DNA from: Rhodoferax sp.
GTDB lineage: Bacteria > Pseudomonadota > Gammaproteobacteria > Burkholderiales > Burkholderiaceae_C
Assembly (NCBI GenBank): GCA_030682475.1
Contig: JAUXOA010000019.1
Location: 1 to 50,422 of the forward strand
Direction of reading: 5' to 3'
Length of the DNA: 50,422 nt
Part shown: positions 1 to 8,344 of the stretch, one piece after another
Layout: the number at the start of each line of letters is the position of its first letter
Numbering within the stretch: position 1 is the stretch's first letter
The notes under the pieces: model-generated
Seen by the model: the letters and a program-made list of their open reading frames with translations, nothing else
What the model was told of the DNA's origin: nothing
Database searches by the model: none
Translations under genes and position numbers: made by a program

Positions 1-346
1 GCACTCGGGCTTCCTTTGCACACTCCCTCGCGGTCATGCACTTGCCGTCGGCTAGTGGTTAAGATTGCTCTCATGAGTCCAATTCGGTTCTCCCACAGGG
101 GACTTTCACCCCATAAGTTCGCGCCCATGCTGGGCGCACACTGGTTGATCGACCCGACTGGCGCGGGTCATCGTCAACGTTGGAACTAAACCGCTACGCG
201 GTGGTTGTCTCTCACAGAGCTGCCACCGCGTTGTTCATGGTGAGTCGTGAGTTGACAGGTGCTGGCAAAAGCACAGCCTTCGGAGTCCCCCCGCGTGGGC
301 TATCAAAACCAATGTAAAATAGCACGATCGTTCTTTTTTTCGCGCC
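1..346. other. Gene-free left end with hairpin-rich sequence
   Basis: No convincing gene lies here. The stretch is rich in short inverted repeats: CGCCCA/TGGGCG around 125-139, GACCCG/CGGGTC around 153-171, and AACCGC/GCGGTGGTT around 188-207. A 38-codon frame (73-189) starts ATG and ends TAA but has no ribosome binding site or recognised family. The sequence resembles dispersed intergenic elements rather than a gene. The end adjoining the TetR gene carries that gene's promoter, described separately. Confidence 0.5.
315..334 (+). promoter_or_regulatory. Candidate promoter and operator of the TetR gene
   Basis: A -10-like TAAAAT (315-320) is followed directly by AGCACGATCGTTCT (321-334), a 14-base dyad with one mismatch per half and a perfect ACGATCGT core (324-331). 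It sits 13 bases before the TetR start codon. TetR proteins usually bind such dyads and repress their own promoter, so this is a good candidate autoregulatory site. No good -35 box is seen. Binding is inferred. Confidence 0.5.
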
Positions 347-1039
347 ATGTCCCCCTCCGAATTAACCATCAAACCCGTACGCTCGAGCGGTCGCCAAGAC
401 GCGCGCGGTGGGCGTGCCTTGCAAAAAGGGCAGCAAACCAAGCAGGCCATCGTCGATGCTGCGCTGGGGCTGGCGGCACAGATCGGGCTGGAAGGCTTGA
501 GCATTGGCACCTTGGCCGAGGTGACCCAAATGAGTAAATCAGGTGTATTTGCGCACTTTGGATCGCGCGAAGAACTGCAGATTTCAGTCATCCACGAGTA
601 CTACACGCGTTTTGCCAACGAGGTTTTTTTTCCGGCGATGGAGGAGGCCCGCGGCTTGCCGCGCGTGCGGGCGCTGTTTGCCAACTGGATGAAACGCGTG
701 GCCGTCGAAATCCAGTCCGGCTGCATCTTTATCAGTGGGGCGGTTGAGTTTGATGACCGTCCCGGGCCGGTGCGGGACGCACTGGCCAGCTCGGTCAAGG
801 CCTGGCTGGCGGCCATGTACCGCGCCGTCGTTCAGGCCAAGCAGATGGGCCAGCTCAATGATGAGGCCGACGAAGAGCAGATGGCCTTCGAGATTCATGG
901 ACTCATTCTGGCCTTGCACTATGAGGCCCGGTTTTTGCAGAATCCCGGCTCCCTCAGGCACGCCAACAAGGGCTTCGAGAACATTCTGGCGCGCTACGGC
1001 AAGTCTGTCGTCACCCCATCAACACGTTCCCCAAAATAA
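347..1039 (+). CDS. TetR/AcrR family transcriptional regulator
   Basis: A 230-residue TetR-type repressor. The N-terminal helix-turn-helix lies around residues 32-80 (QAIVDAALGLAAQIGLEGLS, then the recognition region MSKSGVFAHFGSREEL). The rest is an all-helical ligand-binding domain. An extra basic, disordered N-terminal stretch of about 25 residues precedes the HTH. It is the first gene of a run of acyl-CoA degradation genes on the same strand, so the ligand is probably a fatty acyl-CoA or acid (inference). The ATG at 347 is preceded by a T-rich tract but no clear Shine-Dalgarno. A dyad at 321-334 is a likely autoregulatory site. Confidence 0.9.
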   Translation: MSPSELTIKPVRSSGRQDARGGRALQKGQQTKQAIVDAALGLAAQIGLEGLSIGTLAEVTQMSKSGVFAHFGSREELQISVIHEYYTRFANEVFFPAMEEARGLPRVRALFANWMKRVAVEIQSGCIFISGAVEFDDRPGPVRDALASSVKAWLAAMYRAVVQAKQMGQLNDEADEEQMAFEIHGLILALHYEARFLQNPGSLRHANKGFENILARYGKSVVTPSTRSPK

Positions 1040-1054
1040 AAACCATCCATTAAC

Positions 1055-1183
1055 CAGTTGGGGACAGAGCTTGCAAACATCTAACACCCGACAATCAGTT
1101 GAGGACAGAGCTTGTTCGCTTCGCGTAACTGCGGTCTGTCCCGCAAGGTATTCGTTTGGTAGCTGCGGTCTGTCCCCCAAGGT
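1055..1183. repeat. REP-like repeat cluster (TCTGTCC family), copy 1
   Basis: Two direct copies of CAGTTG(G/A)GGACAGAGCTTG (1055-1073 and 1096-1114) are followed by two direct copies of CTGCGGTCTGTCCC(G/C)CAAGG (from 1129 and from 1163). GGGACAGA and TCTGTCCC are inverted relative to each other, so the cluster can fold into hairpins. A second copy in the opposite orientation is at 47086-47178. Such sequences often accompany REP-associated (Y1) transposases, but no such gene is in this window. The cluster lies between the TetR gene and the acyl-CoA dehydrogenase. Confidence 0.75.
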
Positions 1184-1213
1184 TTTAAAACCATCCCTTA
1201 AGGAGTAATCAGC

Positions 1214-3031
1214 ATGCCTACCTATACCCCGCCCCTGCGCGATATGCAGTTTGTGATGCACGAACTGCTCAAGGTGGTTGACGATTTCAAGCAGATGCCG
1301 CGGCACGCGGACATCGACGCTGACACCATCAACGCGGTGCTGGAAGAGGGCGGTAAATTTGCTGCCGAGGTCACCTTTCCCCTGAACATCAGCGGTGACG
1401 TGCAAGGTTGCACGATTGACCAGGCCACCCATGCCGTCACCACCCCGAAGGGATTCAAGGAGGCGTACGCCAGGTACATCGAAGGCGGCTGGGCGGCGCT
1501 GAGCTGCGATCCTGAGTTTGGCGGCCAGGGCTTGCCGCTGGTGGTGAACCAGTGCTTCTACGAAATGCTCAACAGCGCCAACCAGTCCTGGGCCATGTAC
1601 CCCGGCCTGACGCACGGGGCTTATGCCGCGCTGGTCACGCACGGCACCGACGAACAAAAACAAACCTACCTGCACAAGATGACCAGTGGCGAGTGGACCG
1701 GCACCATGTGCCTGACCGAAGCGCATTGCGGTACCGATCTGGGCCTGATGCGCACCAAAGCCGAGCCGCAGGCCGACGGCAGCTACAAGCTTACCGGCAA
1801 CAAGATTTTTATCAGCGCGGGTGAACACGACATGGCTGAGAATATCATTCACCTGGTGTTGGCCCGTCTGCCTGATGCGCCTGTCGGCATCAAGGGTGTC
1901 AGCCTTTTCATCGTGCCCAAGATACGGGTCAACAAGGATGGCTCACTGGGCGCTCGCAATGGCATCTATTGCGGCGGCCTGGAGCACAAAATGGGCATCC
2001 ACGGCAATGCCACGGCCCAGATCGTGCTGGACGGCGCTGTTGGTACCCTGGTGGGCCAGCCCAACAAGGGCATGAACGCGATGTTTGTGATGATGAATGC
2101 GGCGCGTCTGGGCGTCGGCAACCAGTCTCTGGGGCTGACCGAGGTGGCCTATCAAAACGCGCTCGCCTACGCCAAGGATCGGATTCAAATGCGTTCGCTC
2201 TCAGGCCCCAAGGCCAAGGACAAAGCGGCTGACCCGATCATCGTGCACCCCGATGTGCGCAAGATGCTGCTCACCGCCAAGGCCTACGCCGAGGGCGGCC
2301 GGGCCTTGCTGTGCTTCAGCGCCATGCTGCTGGAAAAAGAGCTCAACCACCCGGATGAAAAAGTGCGCAAGGACGCCGGCGAAATGCTGGCCATGCTGAC
2401 GCCCATCGTCAAAGCCTTTATTACCGACAATGGCTGGACCGCAACATCGGCTTGCTTGCAGGTGTTCGGCGGTCATGGTTACATCAAGGAGTGGGGCATG
2501 GAGCAGTTTGTGCGGGATGCCCGCATCAACATGATCTACGAAGGCACCAACACCATTCAGTCGCTGGACTTGCTCGGGCGCAAGGTGCTGGGCAACAACG
2601 GCGCCACGCTGCGCAAGTTTGGCAAACTGGTGGGCGCACTGGTGGAGGAAGAAGGCGTCAACGAGAGGATGGCCGAATTCATCACGCCGATTGCCATCCT
2701 GGGCGACCAGATGAGCAAGTTCACCACCGAGATCGGCTTCAAGGGCTTGCAGAACCCGGACGAAGTCGGCGCCGCCGCCGTGGATTACCTGCGCGTGGCC
2801 GGGCACCTGGTATTTGGCTATTTCTGGGCCCGCATGGCGCAAGTGGCACTGCGCGAAATCGACAAACAGAGCGCTGCAGGCGGCGCGGGCAGCATCGACC
2901 CGTTCTACCTGGCCAAGCTGCAAACCGCCCGTTTCTACTTTGCCAAATTGTTCCCGGAAACGGCGACACTGATGCAAACCGCGCGTGCTGGAGCCAAGGT
3001 GTTGCTGGACACGGATGCCGCGTTGGCATGA
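1214..3031 (+). CDS. Acyl-CoA dehydrogenase (long, ~600-residue type)
   Basis: Catalyses the first, FAD-dependent step of beta-oxidation, acyl-CoA to trans-2-enoyl-CoA. At 605 residues it belongs to the long acyl-CoA dehydrogenase group that includes DmdC-like enzymes, with an extra C-terminal helical domain beyond the usual ~380-residue core. Visible marks are the flavin-binding MCLTEAHCGTDLG segment (about 160-172), the GGHGY motif, and MIYEGTNTIQ, whose Glu (about residue 443) is the expected catalytic base. A good ribosome binding site (AAGGAG) sits just before the ATG. It heads the structural genes of the locus. Substrate chain length cannot be read from sequence; DmdC activity on 3-methylmercaptopropionyl-CoA is possible but unproven. 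Confidence 0.93.
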   Translation: MPTYTPPLRDMQFVMHELLKVVDDFKQMPRHADIDADTINAVLEEGGKFAAEVTFPLNISGDVQGCTIDQATHAVTTPKGFKEAYARYIEGGWAALSCDPEFGGQGLPLVVNQCFYEMLNSANQSWAMYPGLTHGAYAALVTHGTDEQKQTYLHKMTSGEWTGTMCLTEAHCGTDLGLMRTKAEPQADGSYKLTGNKIFISAGEHDMAENIIHLVLARLPDAPVGIKGVSLFIVPKIRVNKDGSLGARNGIYCGGLEHKMGIHGNATAQIVLDGAVGTLVGQPNKGMNAMFVMMNAARLGVGNQSLGLTEVAYQNALAYAKDRIQMRSLSGPKAKDKAADPIIVHPDVRKMLLTAKAYAEGGRALLCFSAMLLEKELNHPDEKVRKDAGEMLAMLTPIVKAFITDNGWTATSACLQVFGGHGYIKEWGMEQFVRDARINMIYEGTNTIQSLDLLGRKVLGNNGATLRKFGKLVGALVEEEGVNERMAEFITPIAILGDQMSKFTTEIGFKGLQNPDEVGAAAVDYLRVAGHLVFGYFWARMAQVALREIDKQSAAGGAGSIDPFYLAKLQTARFYFAKLFPETATLMQTARAGAKVLLDTDAALA

Positions 3032-3066
3032 ACCCATTTTGTAACCTGCCCTTTAGGAGTCTCTTG

Positions 3067-3519
3067 ATGAAATTCACTCGAACCATGGTACGTAGCGCGC
3101 TGGCATTGTCCGCGATTTGCACCTTTGCCAGCGCTCAGGCGCAGATGACGCCGGTGGGCAACTGGCACAACATTGATGACAAAACCGGAGAAATAAAAAG
3201 CCTGATTCAGATCACCGAGAGCAACGGGGCGGTGACTGGCCGCATCGACAAGCTGTTGCGCAAGGAGGCCGATCAAAAGGCGGTTTGCAAGGAATGCACC
3301 GATGACCGCAAGGACAAGGCTCTGCTGGGTCTGGAGATCATTCGTGGTGCCAGGAAGGCTGCGGATAAGGACGTGTGGGAAGGGGGCAAGATTTTGGACC
3401 CCGAAAACGGCAAGGACTACACCTTGCGCATGACCCCGATCGAGGGCGGCAAAAAGCTTGAAGTGCGAGGCTCGATTGCCTTCTTTGGACGCACGCAAAC
3501 CTGGGTTCGCGTACCGTAA
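3067..3519 (+). CDS. Secreted DUF2147 family protein
   Basis: A 150-residue protein with a clear Sec signal peptide: basic start MKFTRTMVRS, hydrophobic stretch, and likely cleavage after ASAQAQ near residue 26. The mature part begins with TPVGNWHNIDDKTGE, typical of DUF2147, a small periplasmic beta-rich domain of unknown function. Two cysteines form a CKEC pair (about residues 74-77). The ATG at 3067 has AGGAG upstream at good spacing. It lies between beta-oxidation genes and is probably co-transcribed with the acyl-CoA dehydrogenase 35 bases upstream. DUF2147 genes often occur near fatty-acid degradation genes, but the molecular role is unknown. Confidence 0.88.
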   Translation: MKFTRTMVRSALALSAICTFASAQAQMTPVGNWHNIDDKTGEIKSLIQITESNGAVTGRIDKLLRKEADQKAVCKECTDDRKDKALLGLEIIRGARKAADKDVWEGGKILDPENGKDYTLRMTPIEGGKKLEVRGSIAFFGRTQTWVRVP

Positions 3520-3527
3520 TTAACCAA

Positions 3528-3623
3528 CCGTTCGCCCTGAGCTTGGCCTGTCCTGAGCTTATCGAAGGGTCGAAGGGAATTTGTGAACGCATTCAAGGGC
3601 TTCGACAAGCTCAGCCCGAACGG
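3528..3623. repeat. Dispersed inverted-repeat element (CCGTTCG-CTGAGC family), copy 1
   Basis: A 96-base element bounded by CCGTTCGCCCTGAGC (3528-3542) and GCTCAGCCCGAACGG (3609-3623), inverted repeats with two mismatches. Inside are further half-sites: CCTGTCCTGAGC, TCGAAGGGTCGAAGG and CTTCGACAAGC. It fills the gap before the next gene, and the bases at its right end (GGAG) appear to serve as that gene's ribosome binding site. Related copies are at 25814-25843 (half) and 49591-49674 (inside uvrD). Confidence 0.8.
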
Positions 3624-3635
3624 AGAAGAATGGCA

Positions 3636-6098
3636 ATGTCCAAGTTTCAAGTGAAAAAAGTCGCCGTCCTGGGTGCCGGTGTGATGGGCGCGCAAATTGC
3701 GGCGCATCTGGTCAACGTCAAGGTGCCGGTCATTTTGTTTGATCTGCCAGCCAAGGACAAAGACGGGGGAGGGACCCCGTCGCCCGCGTTTTCGAAAAAC
3801 GGCATCGTCACGCGCGCCATCGACGGTCTGAAAAAACTCAAACCCGCGCCACTGGGCGTAGTGGATGATGCGGGTTTGATCAGCCAAGCCAACTACGAAG
3901 AGCACCTGGAGCTGCTCAAGGACTGTGACCTGGTGATCGAAGCCATTGCCGAGCGCATGGACTGGAAGCTCGATCTGTACAAAAAGATCGCACCTTTTCT
4001 CGCCCCTCACGCCATCGTCGCCTCCAACACCTCGGGCTTGTCCATCACCCAACTCAGTGAAGCGTTGCCGCAGGAAATCAAGCCACGTTTTTGCGGTATT
4101 CATTTCTTCAACCCGCCGCGCTACATGATGCTGGTGGAGCTGATCAACACGCCCAGCACGCAGCCGAAAATCCTGGATGACCTGGAAGTCTTTGTCACCA
4201 GCACGCTGGGCAAAGGGGTGGTGCGCGCCAAAGATTCGCCCAACTTTATTGCCAACCGCGTCGGCATTGCCGGCATGCTGGCCACGATGAAAGAGGTGGT
4301 GAATTTTGGCTTGACTTATGACGTGGTGGATGACCTCACCGGCAAGAAAATGGGCCGTGCCAGTTCCGGCACCTTCCGCACCGCCGACGTGGTGGGTCTG
4401 GACACCATGGCGCACGTGATCAAGACTTTGCAGGACACCTTGACGCTGGAGACTGATCCGTTTTACGCCAGTTTTGCCACGCCTGAAGTGTTGAAGACCT
4501 TGCTGGAAATGGGCAACCTGGGCCAGAAAACGAAGGCTGGTTTCTTCAAGAAGGTCGGGCGCGATATTCTGCGCTTTGATCCCGCCACCAAGGACTATGT
4601 CGCAGGCGGGCAGAAGGCCGACGAAGTTTATGCCCGCATGCTGAAAAAGCCTGCCGCCGAGCGCCTCAAGCTGTTGCGTAACAGTGAAGGCGTGAACGGA
4701 CAAAATCAAGGCCAGTTCCTGTGGGCCATTCTGCGCAATAGTTTTCACTACGCTGCCGTCCATCTGGCATCCATTGCCGACAACGCGCGCGATGTGGATT
4801 TTTGCATGCGCTGGGGTTTTGGCCTGAAGCAAGGTCCGTTTGAGCTTTGGCAGGAAGCCGGCTGGTTGACGGTGGCCAACATGATCAAAGAGGATATCGA
4901 CGCTGGTAAAGCCTTGTGCAAAACGCCACTACCTGATTGGGTTTTCAAAGGCCCGGTCGCCGATGCGGGTGGCGTGCATACCCCGCAAGGTTCGTGGAAC
5001 CCCAGCACCGGCCAGTTTGTCGCACCCCGCAGCTTGCCGGTGTACGCGCGTCAGCACTTCCCCGAGAGCGTGCTCGGTGCCAACGCACCCAGGGCCGAAA
5101 CAGCAGGTAAAACACTGCACGAGGACGAAGCGATTCGCCTCTGGACGCTGGACGCGAGCCATGACAGCCCCTGCGCTAGCGTGCTGATTGCCAGCATCAA
5201 GACCAAGATGCATGCGATCAGCCCCGCTGTGGTCGAAGGACTGATGCAGGGCCTGGCGCTGGCCGAGGGTGGCTATCAGGGCCTGGTAATCTGGTCGCCC
5301 GACGACATGTTCTCGGCAGGTGCCGATCTGCAGGCGATGCTGCCGGCTTTCATGATGGGCGGTGCCAAAGCGATTGACGGTGCTGAGTTGGAGATGCAGC
5401 AGGCCATGCTCAAGCTGCGTTACGCCAACGTACCGGTCGTCTCTGCGGTTCGTGGTCTGGCGCTGGGCGGCGGCTGTGAGCTGGCGGTGTACTCGGCCCG
5501 GCGCGTGGTCGCCATGGAAAGCTACATTGGCCTGGTCGAAGTGGGTGTGGGCCTGGTGCCCGGCGCCGGTGGTTTGACCTACATTGCGCGCCGTGCTGCC
5601 GAAAATGCGGCCACCTCCACCGGACGGGACTTGCTGCCATTCCTGACCGAGGGCTTCACGGCGGCGGCGATGGCCAAGGTGGGAACGAGCGCGCTGGAAT
5701 CGCGCAAGCTGGGCTATTTGCTGGAGAGCGATGTGGTCGTACCGCACAAGGACGAGTTGCTGTTTGTGGCCATCAATGAAGCCAGGGCGATGTACCACTC
5801 GGGCTACCGTGCGCCGCACAAGCGCCTGTTCGCGGTGGCGGGACGCAGTGGTGTGGCCACCATCAAGGGCTCGCTGGTCAACATGCGGGATGGCGGTTTT
5901 ATCAGCGCACATGATTTTCATATCGCCAGCCTGATTGCCAACGTGGTGTGCGGCGGCGATGTGGATGCCGACAGTCTGGTGAGCGAAGAATATTTGATGA
6001 CGCTGGAACGCAAAGCGTTCTGCGAACTGCTGGTACATCCCAAAACACAGGAACGCATCATGGGCATGATGTCCACCGGCAAGCCGGTTCGAAATTGA
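3636..6098 (+). CDS. 3-hydroxyacyl-CoA dehydrogenase / enoyl-CoA hydratase fusion
   Basis: An 820-residue bifunctional beta-oxidation enzyme. The order is NAD-binding Rossmann domain first (VAVLGAGVMGAQIA, residues 9-22), then the C-terminal 3-hydroxyacyl-CoA dehydrogenase domains (SNTSGLSI, HFFNPP, FIANRVG), then a crotonase domain in the last third (RGLALGGGCELA, VGVGLVPGAGG). This is the reverse of E. coli FadB and like Bacillus FadN. It would hydrate enoyl-CoA and oxidise the 3-hydroxyacyl-CoA. The start is taken as the second ATG (3636), 7 bases after GGAGAAG; the ATG at 3630 is too close to it. The frame runs open upstream to 3543, but that part only translates the repeat. Confidence 0.93.
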   Translation: MSKFQVKKVAVLGAGVMGAQIAAHLVNVKVPVILFDLPAKDKDGGGTPSPAFSKNGIVTRAIDGLKKLKPAPLGVVDDAGLISQANYEEHLELLKDCDLVIEAIAERMDWKLDLYKKIAPFLAPHAIVASNTSGLSITQLSEALPQEIKPRFCGIHFFNPPRYMMLVELINTPSTQPKILDDLEVFVTSTLGKGVVRAKDSPNFIANRVGIAGMLATMKEVVNFGLTYDVVDDLTGKKMGRASSGTFRTADVVGLDTMAHVIKTLQDTLTLETDPFYASFATPEVLKTLLEMGNLGQKTKAGFFKKVGRDILRFDPATKDYVAGGQKADEVYARMLKKPAAERLKLLRNSEGVNGQNQGQFLWAILRNSFHYAAVHLASIADNARDVDFCMRWGFGLKQGPFELWQEAGWLTVANMIKEDIDAGKALCKTPLPDWVFKGPVADAGGVHTPQGSWNPSTGQFVAPRSLPVYARQHFPESVLGANAPRAETAGKTLHEDEAIRLWTLDASHDSPCASVLIASIKTKMHAISPAVVEGLMQGLALAEGGYQGLVIWSPDDMFSAGADLQAMLPAFMMGGAKAIDGAELEMQQAMLKLRYANVPVVSAVRGLALGGGCELAVYSARRVVAMESYIGLVEVGVGLVPGAGGLTYIARRAAENAATSTGRDLLPFLTEGFTAAAMAKVGTSALESRKLGYLLESDVVVPHKDELLFVAINEARAMYHSGYRAPHKRLFAVAGRSGVATIKGSLVNMRDGGFISAHDFHIASLIANVVCGGDVDADSLVSEEYLMTLERKAFCELLVHPKTQERIMGMMSTGKPVRN

Positions 6099-6222
6099 TA
6101 AAGCTACTGCGCGGTCGCCATGCGTCGTTGGGCGGTGCTCGCAATCCTCACGTACAGGGAGTACGTTCCGGTTCCTGCGCTCCGTCCGCCTAGCCTGACG
6201 ACCGCTCGCTACGCTTTCTCAA
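6099..6222. repeat. Long imperfect palindrome between fad genes
   Basis: About 124 bases form an imperfect inverted repeat. The left side starts AAAGCTACTGCGCGGTCG and the right side ends CGACCGCTCGCTACGCTTTC; the two sides meet at GTAC-AGGGA-GTAC (6152-6164). It begins immediately after the stop codon of the upstream gene, so it could act as an mRNA-stabilising or terminating hairpin, though there is no T-tract after it. It looks like a dispersed intergenic repeat, but no second copy is in this window. Confidence 0.6.
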
Positions 6223-6264
6223 CCACGAACAAAGTCACCTCATGAATTGCTCTGAAAGATCAAA

Positions 6265-7461
6265 ATGAAACAAATTCAAGAAGCCTACATCGTTGCTGCC
6301 ACGCGCACGCCGATTGGTCGTTCGCACCGTGGGTTTTTCCGCAACACGCGGCCTGACGATCTGCTGGTCAAGGCCTTGCAGGCGGCGCTGGCGCAGGTGC
6401 CCAGTCTCGACCCGAAAGCGATCGAAGACCTGATCTGCGGCTGCGCCATTCCGGAAGGCCAGCAGGGTCTCAACATCGCCCGCATTGGTGCCGTGCTGGC
6501 CGGTTTGCCCAACAGCGTCGGCGGCATCACCGTGAACCGCTTTTGCGCTTCGGGCCTGAGTGCGGTGCAGATGGCCGCTGACCGCATCCGCGTGGGCGAA
6601 GCGGACGTGATGATCGCCGCCGGGGTCGAGAGCATGAGCATGGTGCCGATGATGGGCAATTCGCCGTCGCTCTCGCCTGCCATGTTCAATAACGACGAGA
6701 ACATCGGCATTGCCTATGGCATGGGCCTGACGGCCGAGAAGGTGGCCACGCAGTGGAAAATCAGCCGCGAAGCGCAGGACGAGTTTGCTGTTGCGTCCCA
6801 CAAGAAAGCCCTGGCCGCGATGGAAGCGGGCCACTTCGCCGATGAAATCACCCCGGTGGAAGTGGTTGACCGCGCGCCCGATCTGCGCAGCGGTGAAGTG
6901 GTCGAGAAAAAGCGCCTGGTCAGCCTGGACGAAGGGGCGCGCCTGGACACCTCGATGGAAGGTCTGGCCAAGCTCAGAACAGTGTTTGCGGCGCGCGGTT
7001 CGGTCACAGCGGGCAACAGCTCGCAAACCTCGGACGGTGCCGGCGCCCTCATTCTGGCCAGCGAGAAAGCGGTCCAGCAGTTTGGACTTAAACCACTGGC
7101 GCGTTTCGTCAGCTTTGCGGCCAAAGGCGTACCGCCCCACATCATGGGCATTGGACCGATCGAGGCCATCCCGGCGGCACTGCGCTACGCCGGTCTGAAG
7201 CAGGATGACATCGACTGGATCGAGCTCAACGAGGCATTTGCGGCGCAGTCGCTGGCCGTCATCAACACCCTCGGACTCAACCCGGTGAAGGTGAACCCGG
7301 TGGGCGGCGCCATTGCGCTGGGCCACCCGCTGGGCGCCACCGGTGCTATTCGGGCCGCCACTGCCATCCATGCCCTGCATCGCAACCAGCTCAGGTACAG
7401 CATGGTTTCCATGTGCGTCGGCATGGGGCAGGGCGCTGCCGGTATTTTTGAGCGAGTCTGA
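6265..7461 (+). CDS. Acetyl-CoA C-acyltransferase (thiolase)
   Basis: A 398-residue thiolase cleaving 3-ketoacyl-CoA with CoA, the last step of beta-oxidation. The nucleophilic Cys is C94 in NRFCASGLSA. The C-terminal motifs are NEAFAAQSLAV, GHPLGATGAI with catalytic His354, and CVGMGQGAAGIFE with the second catalytic Cys384. Length is normal for the family. The ribosome binding site before ATG 6265 is weak (GAAAGATC). It follows the hydratase/dehydrogenase fusion as in fadBA-type operons. Biosynthetic thiolases share these motifs, but the context favours the degradative role. Confidence 0.94.
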   Translation: MKQIQEAYIVAATRTPIGRSHRGFFRNTRPDDLLVKALQAALAQVPSLDPKAIEDLICGCAIPEGQQGLNIARIGAVLAGLPNSVGGITVNRFCASGLSAVQMAADRIRVGEADVMIAAGVESMSMVPMMGNSPSLSPAMFNNDENIGIAYGMGLTAEKVATQWKISREAQDEFAVASHKKALAAMEAGHFADEITPVEVVDRAPDLRSGEVVEKKRLVSLDEGARLDTSMEGLAKLRTVFAARGSVTAGNSSQTSDGAGALILASEKAVQQFGLKPLARFVSFAAKGVPPHIMGIGPIEAIPAALRYAGLKQDDIDWIELNEAFAAQSLAVINTLGLNPVKVNPVGGAIALGHPLGATGAIRAATAIHALHRNQLRYSMVSMCVGMGQGAAGIFERV

Positions 7462-7500
7462 CCTTGTTTGTCTGATCCAAAAAAATCCAGGAGTAAACCC

Positions 7501-8265
7501 ATGAACGAAATTCTGACCGATGTCACTGCCGGTGTGATGACCATCACCCTGAACCGCGTGGACAAGAAAAACTCCATCACCAGCGCGATGTATGCCGCCA
7601 TGGCCGATGCACTGATGCAGGCCGAATCGGATGCGGCGGTTCGTGCCCTCGTGTTCCAGGGCCACGAGACCATTTTCAGTGCTGGCAATGACATTGGCGA
7701 TTTCCTGAATGCGCCCATTTCAACCCAGGACTCACCGGTGTTTCGCTTTTTGCGCGGCATCAGCACTTTTCCCAAACCGGTGTTGGCGGCGGTGTGTGGT
7801 CCAGCGGTCGGCATCGGCACCACCCTGCTGTTTCACTGCGATCTGGTCTATGCCGGTGACAATGCGGCGTTTTCCATGCCCTTCGTCAACCTGGGCCTGT
7901 GTCCTGAGGCGGCCTCCAGTTATCTGGCGCCGCAGTTGATGGGCTATGGCCGGGCCGCCGAGGCGCTGCTGCTGGGCGAACCGTTCCTGGCCGAGGCGGC
8001 GCTCGAGATGGGACTGATCAGCCGCATCGTGCCGCCCTCGGAAGCGGCCGCACTGGCGCAACGCCAGGCGCAAAAGCTGGCGGCCAAACCCCTGACTTCA
8101 CTGATAGAGACCAAGCGCCTGATGAAAAAAGCCCAGGCTGCTGTGGTCGCCGAGCGCATGGTGGAAGAGGGCACCAGTTTGGGCCGCCTGCTGCGCGAGC
8201 CGGCGGCGCGCGAGGCGTTCACGGCGTTCATGGAGAAACGGAAGCCGGATTTCTCGAAAATTTAG
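7501..8265 (+). CDS. Enoyl-CoA hydratase/isomerase family protein
   Basis: A 254-residue single-domain crotonase. Oxyanion-hole regions are seen in FSAGNDIGDFL and CGPAVGIGTTLLFHCDLVYA, and the active-site helix carries VNLGLCPEAASS, where the Glu matches the one typical of this subgroup. It may act as an auxiliary hydratase or a delta3-delta2-enoyl-CoA isomerase for unsaturated acids; the sequence does not decide. The frame is open a little further upstream, but the ATG at 7501 has AGGAG 7 bases before it (7489-7493), and family homology begins at MNEILTDV. Confidence 0.9.
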   Translation: MNEILTDVTAGVMTITLNRVDKKNSITSAMYAAMADALMQAESDAAVRALVFQGHETIFSAGNDIGDFLNAPISTQDSPVFRFLRGISTFPKPVLAAVCGPAVGIGTTLLFHCDLVYAGDNAAFSMPFVNLGLCPEAASSYLAPQLMGYGRAAEALLLGEPFLAEAALEMGLISRIVPPSEAAALAQRQAQKLAAKPLTSLIETKRLMKKAQAAVVAERMVEEGTSLGRLLREPAAREAFTAFMEKRKPDFSKI

Positions 8266-8344
8266 ACAAAATTAGCCCGTAGCCCCGTCAAATAATCGCA
8301 TACGGCTGTTATTTTTGTAGCAAATATCATATGACAATCAGCAC

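Noticed and set aside
73..189. 38-codon open frame at the left edge
   Set aside because: No ribosome binding site, no family, and it lies in hairpin-rich sequence.
1019..1852. Long antisense open frames opposite the acyl-CoA dehydrogenase and many other genes
   Set aside because: High GC makes long open frames common on the opposite strand; none has a family motif or a ribosome binding site, and each lies fully under a gene with strong motifs.
6242..6268. Eight-codon frame (ATG 6242) overlapping the thiolase start by ATGA
   Set aside because: It could be a coupling leader peptide, but it is too short and lacks a ribosome binding site; chance is more likely.
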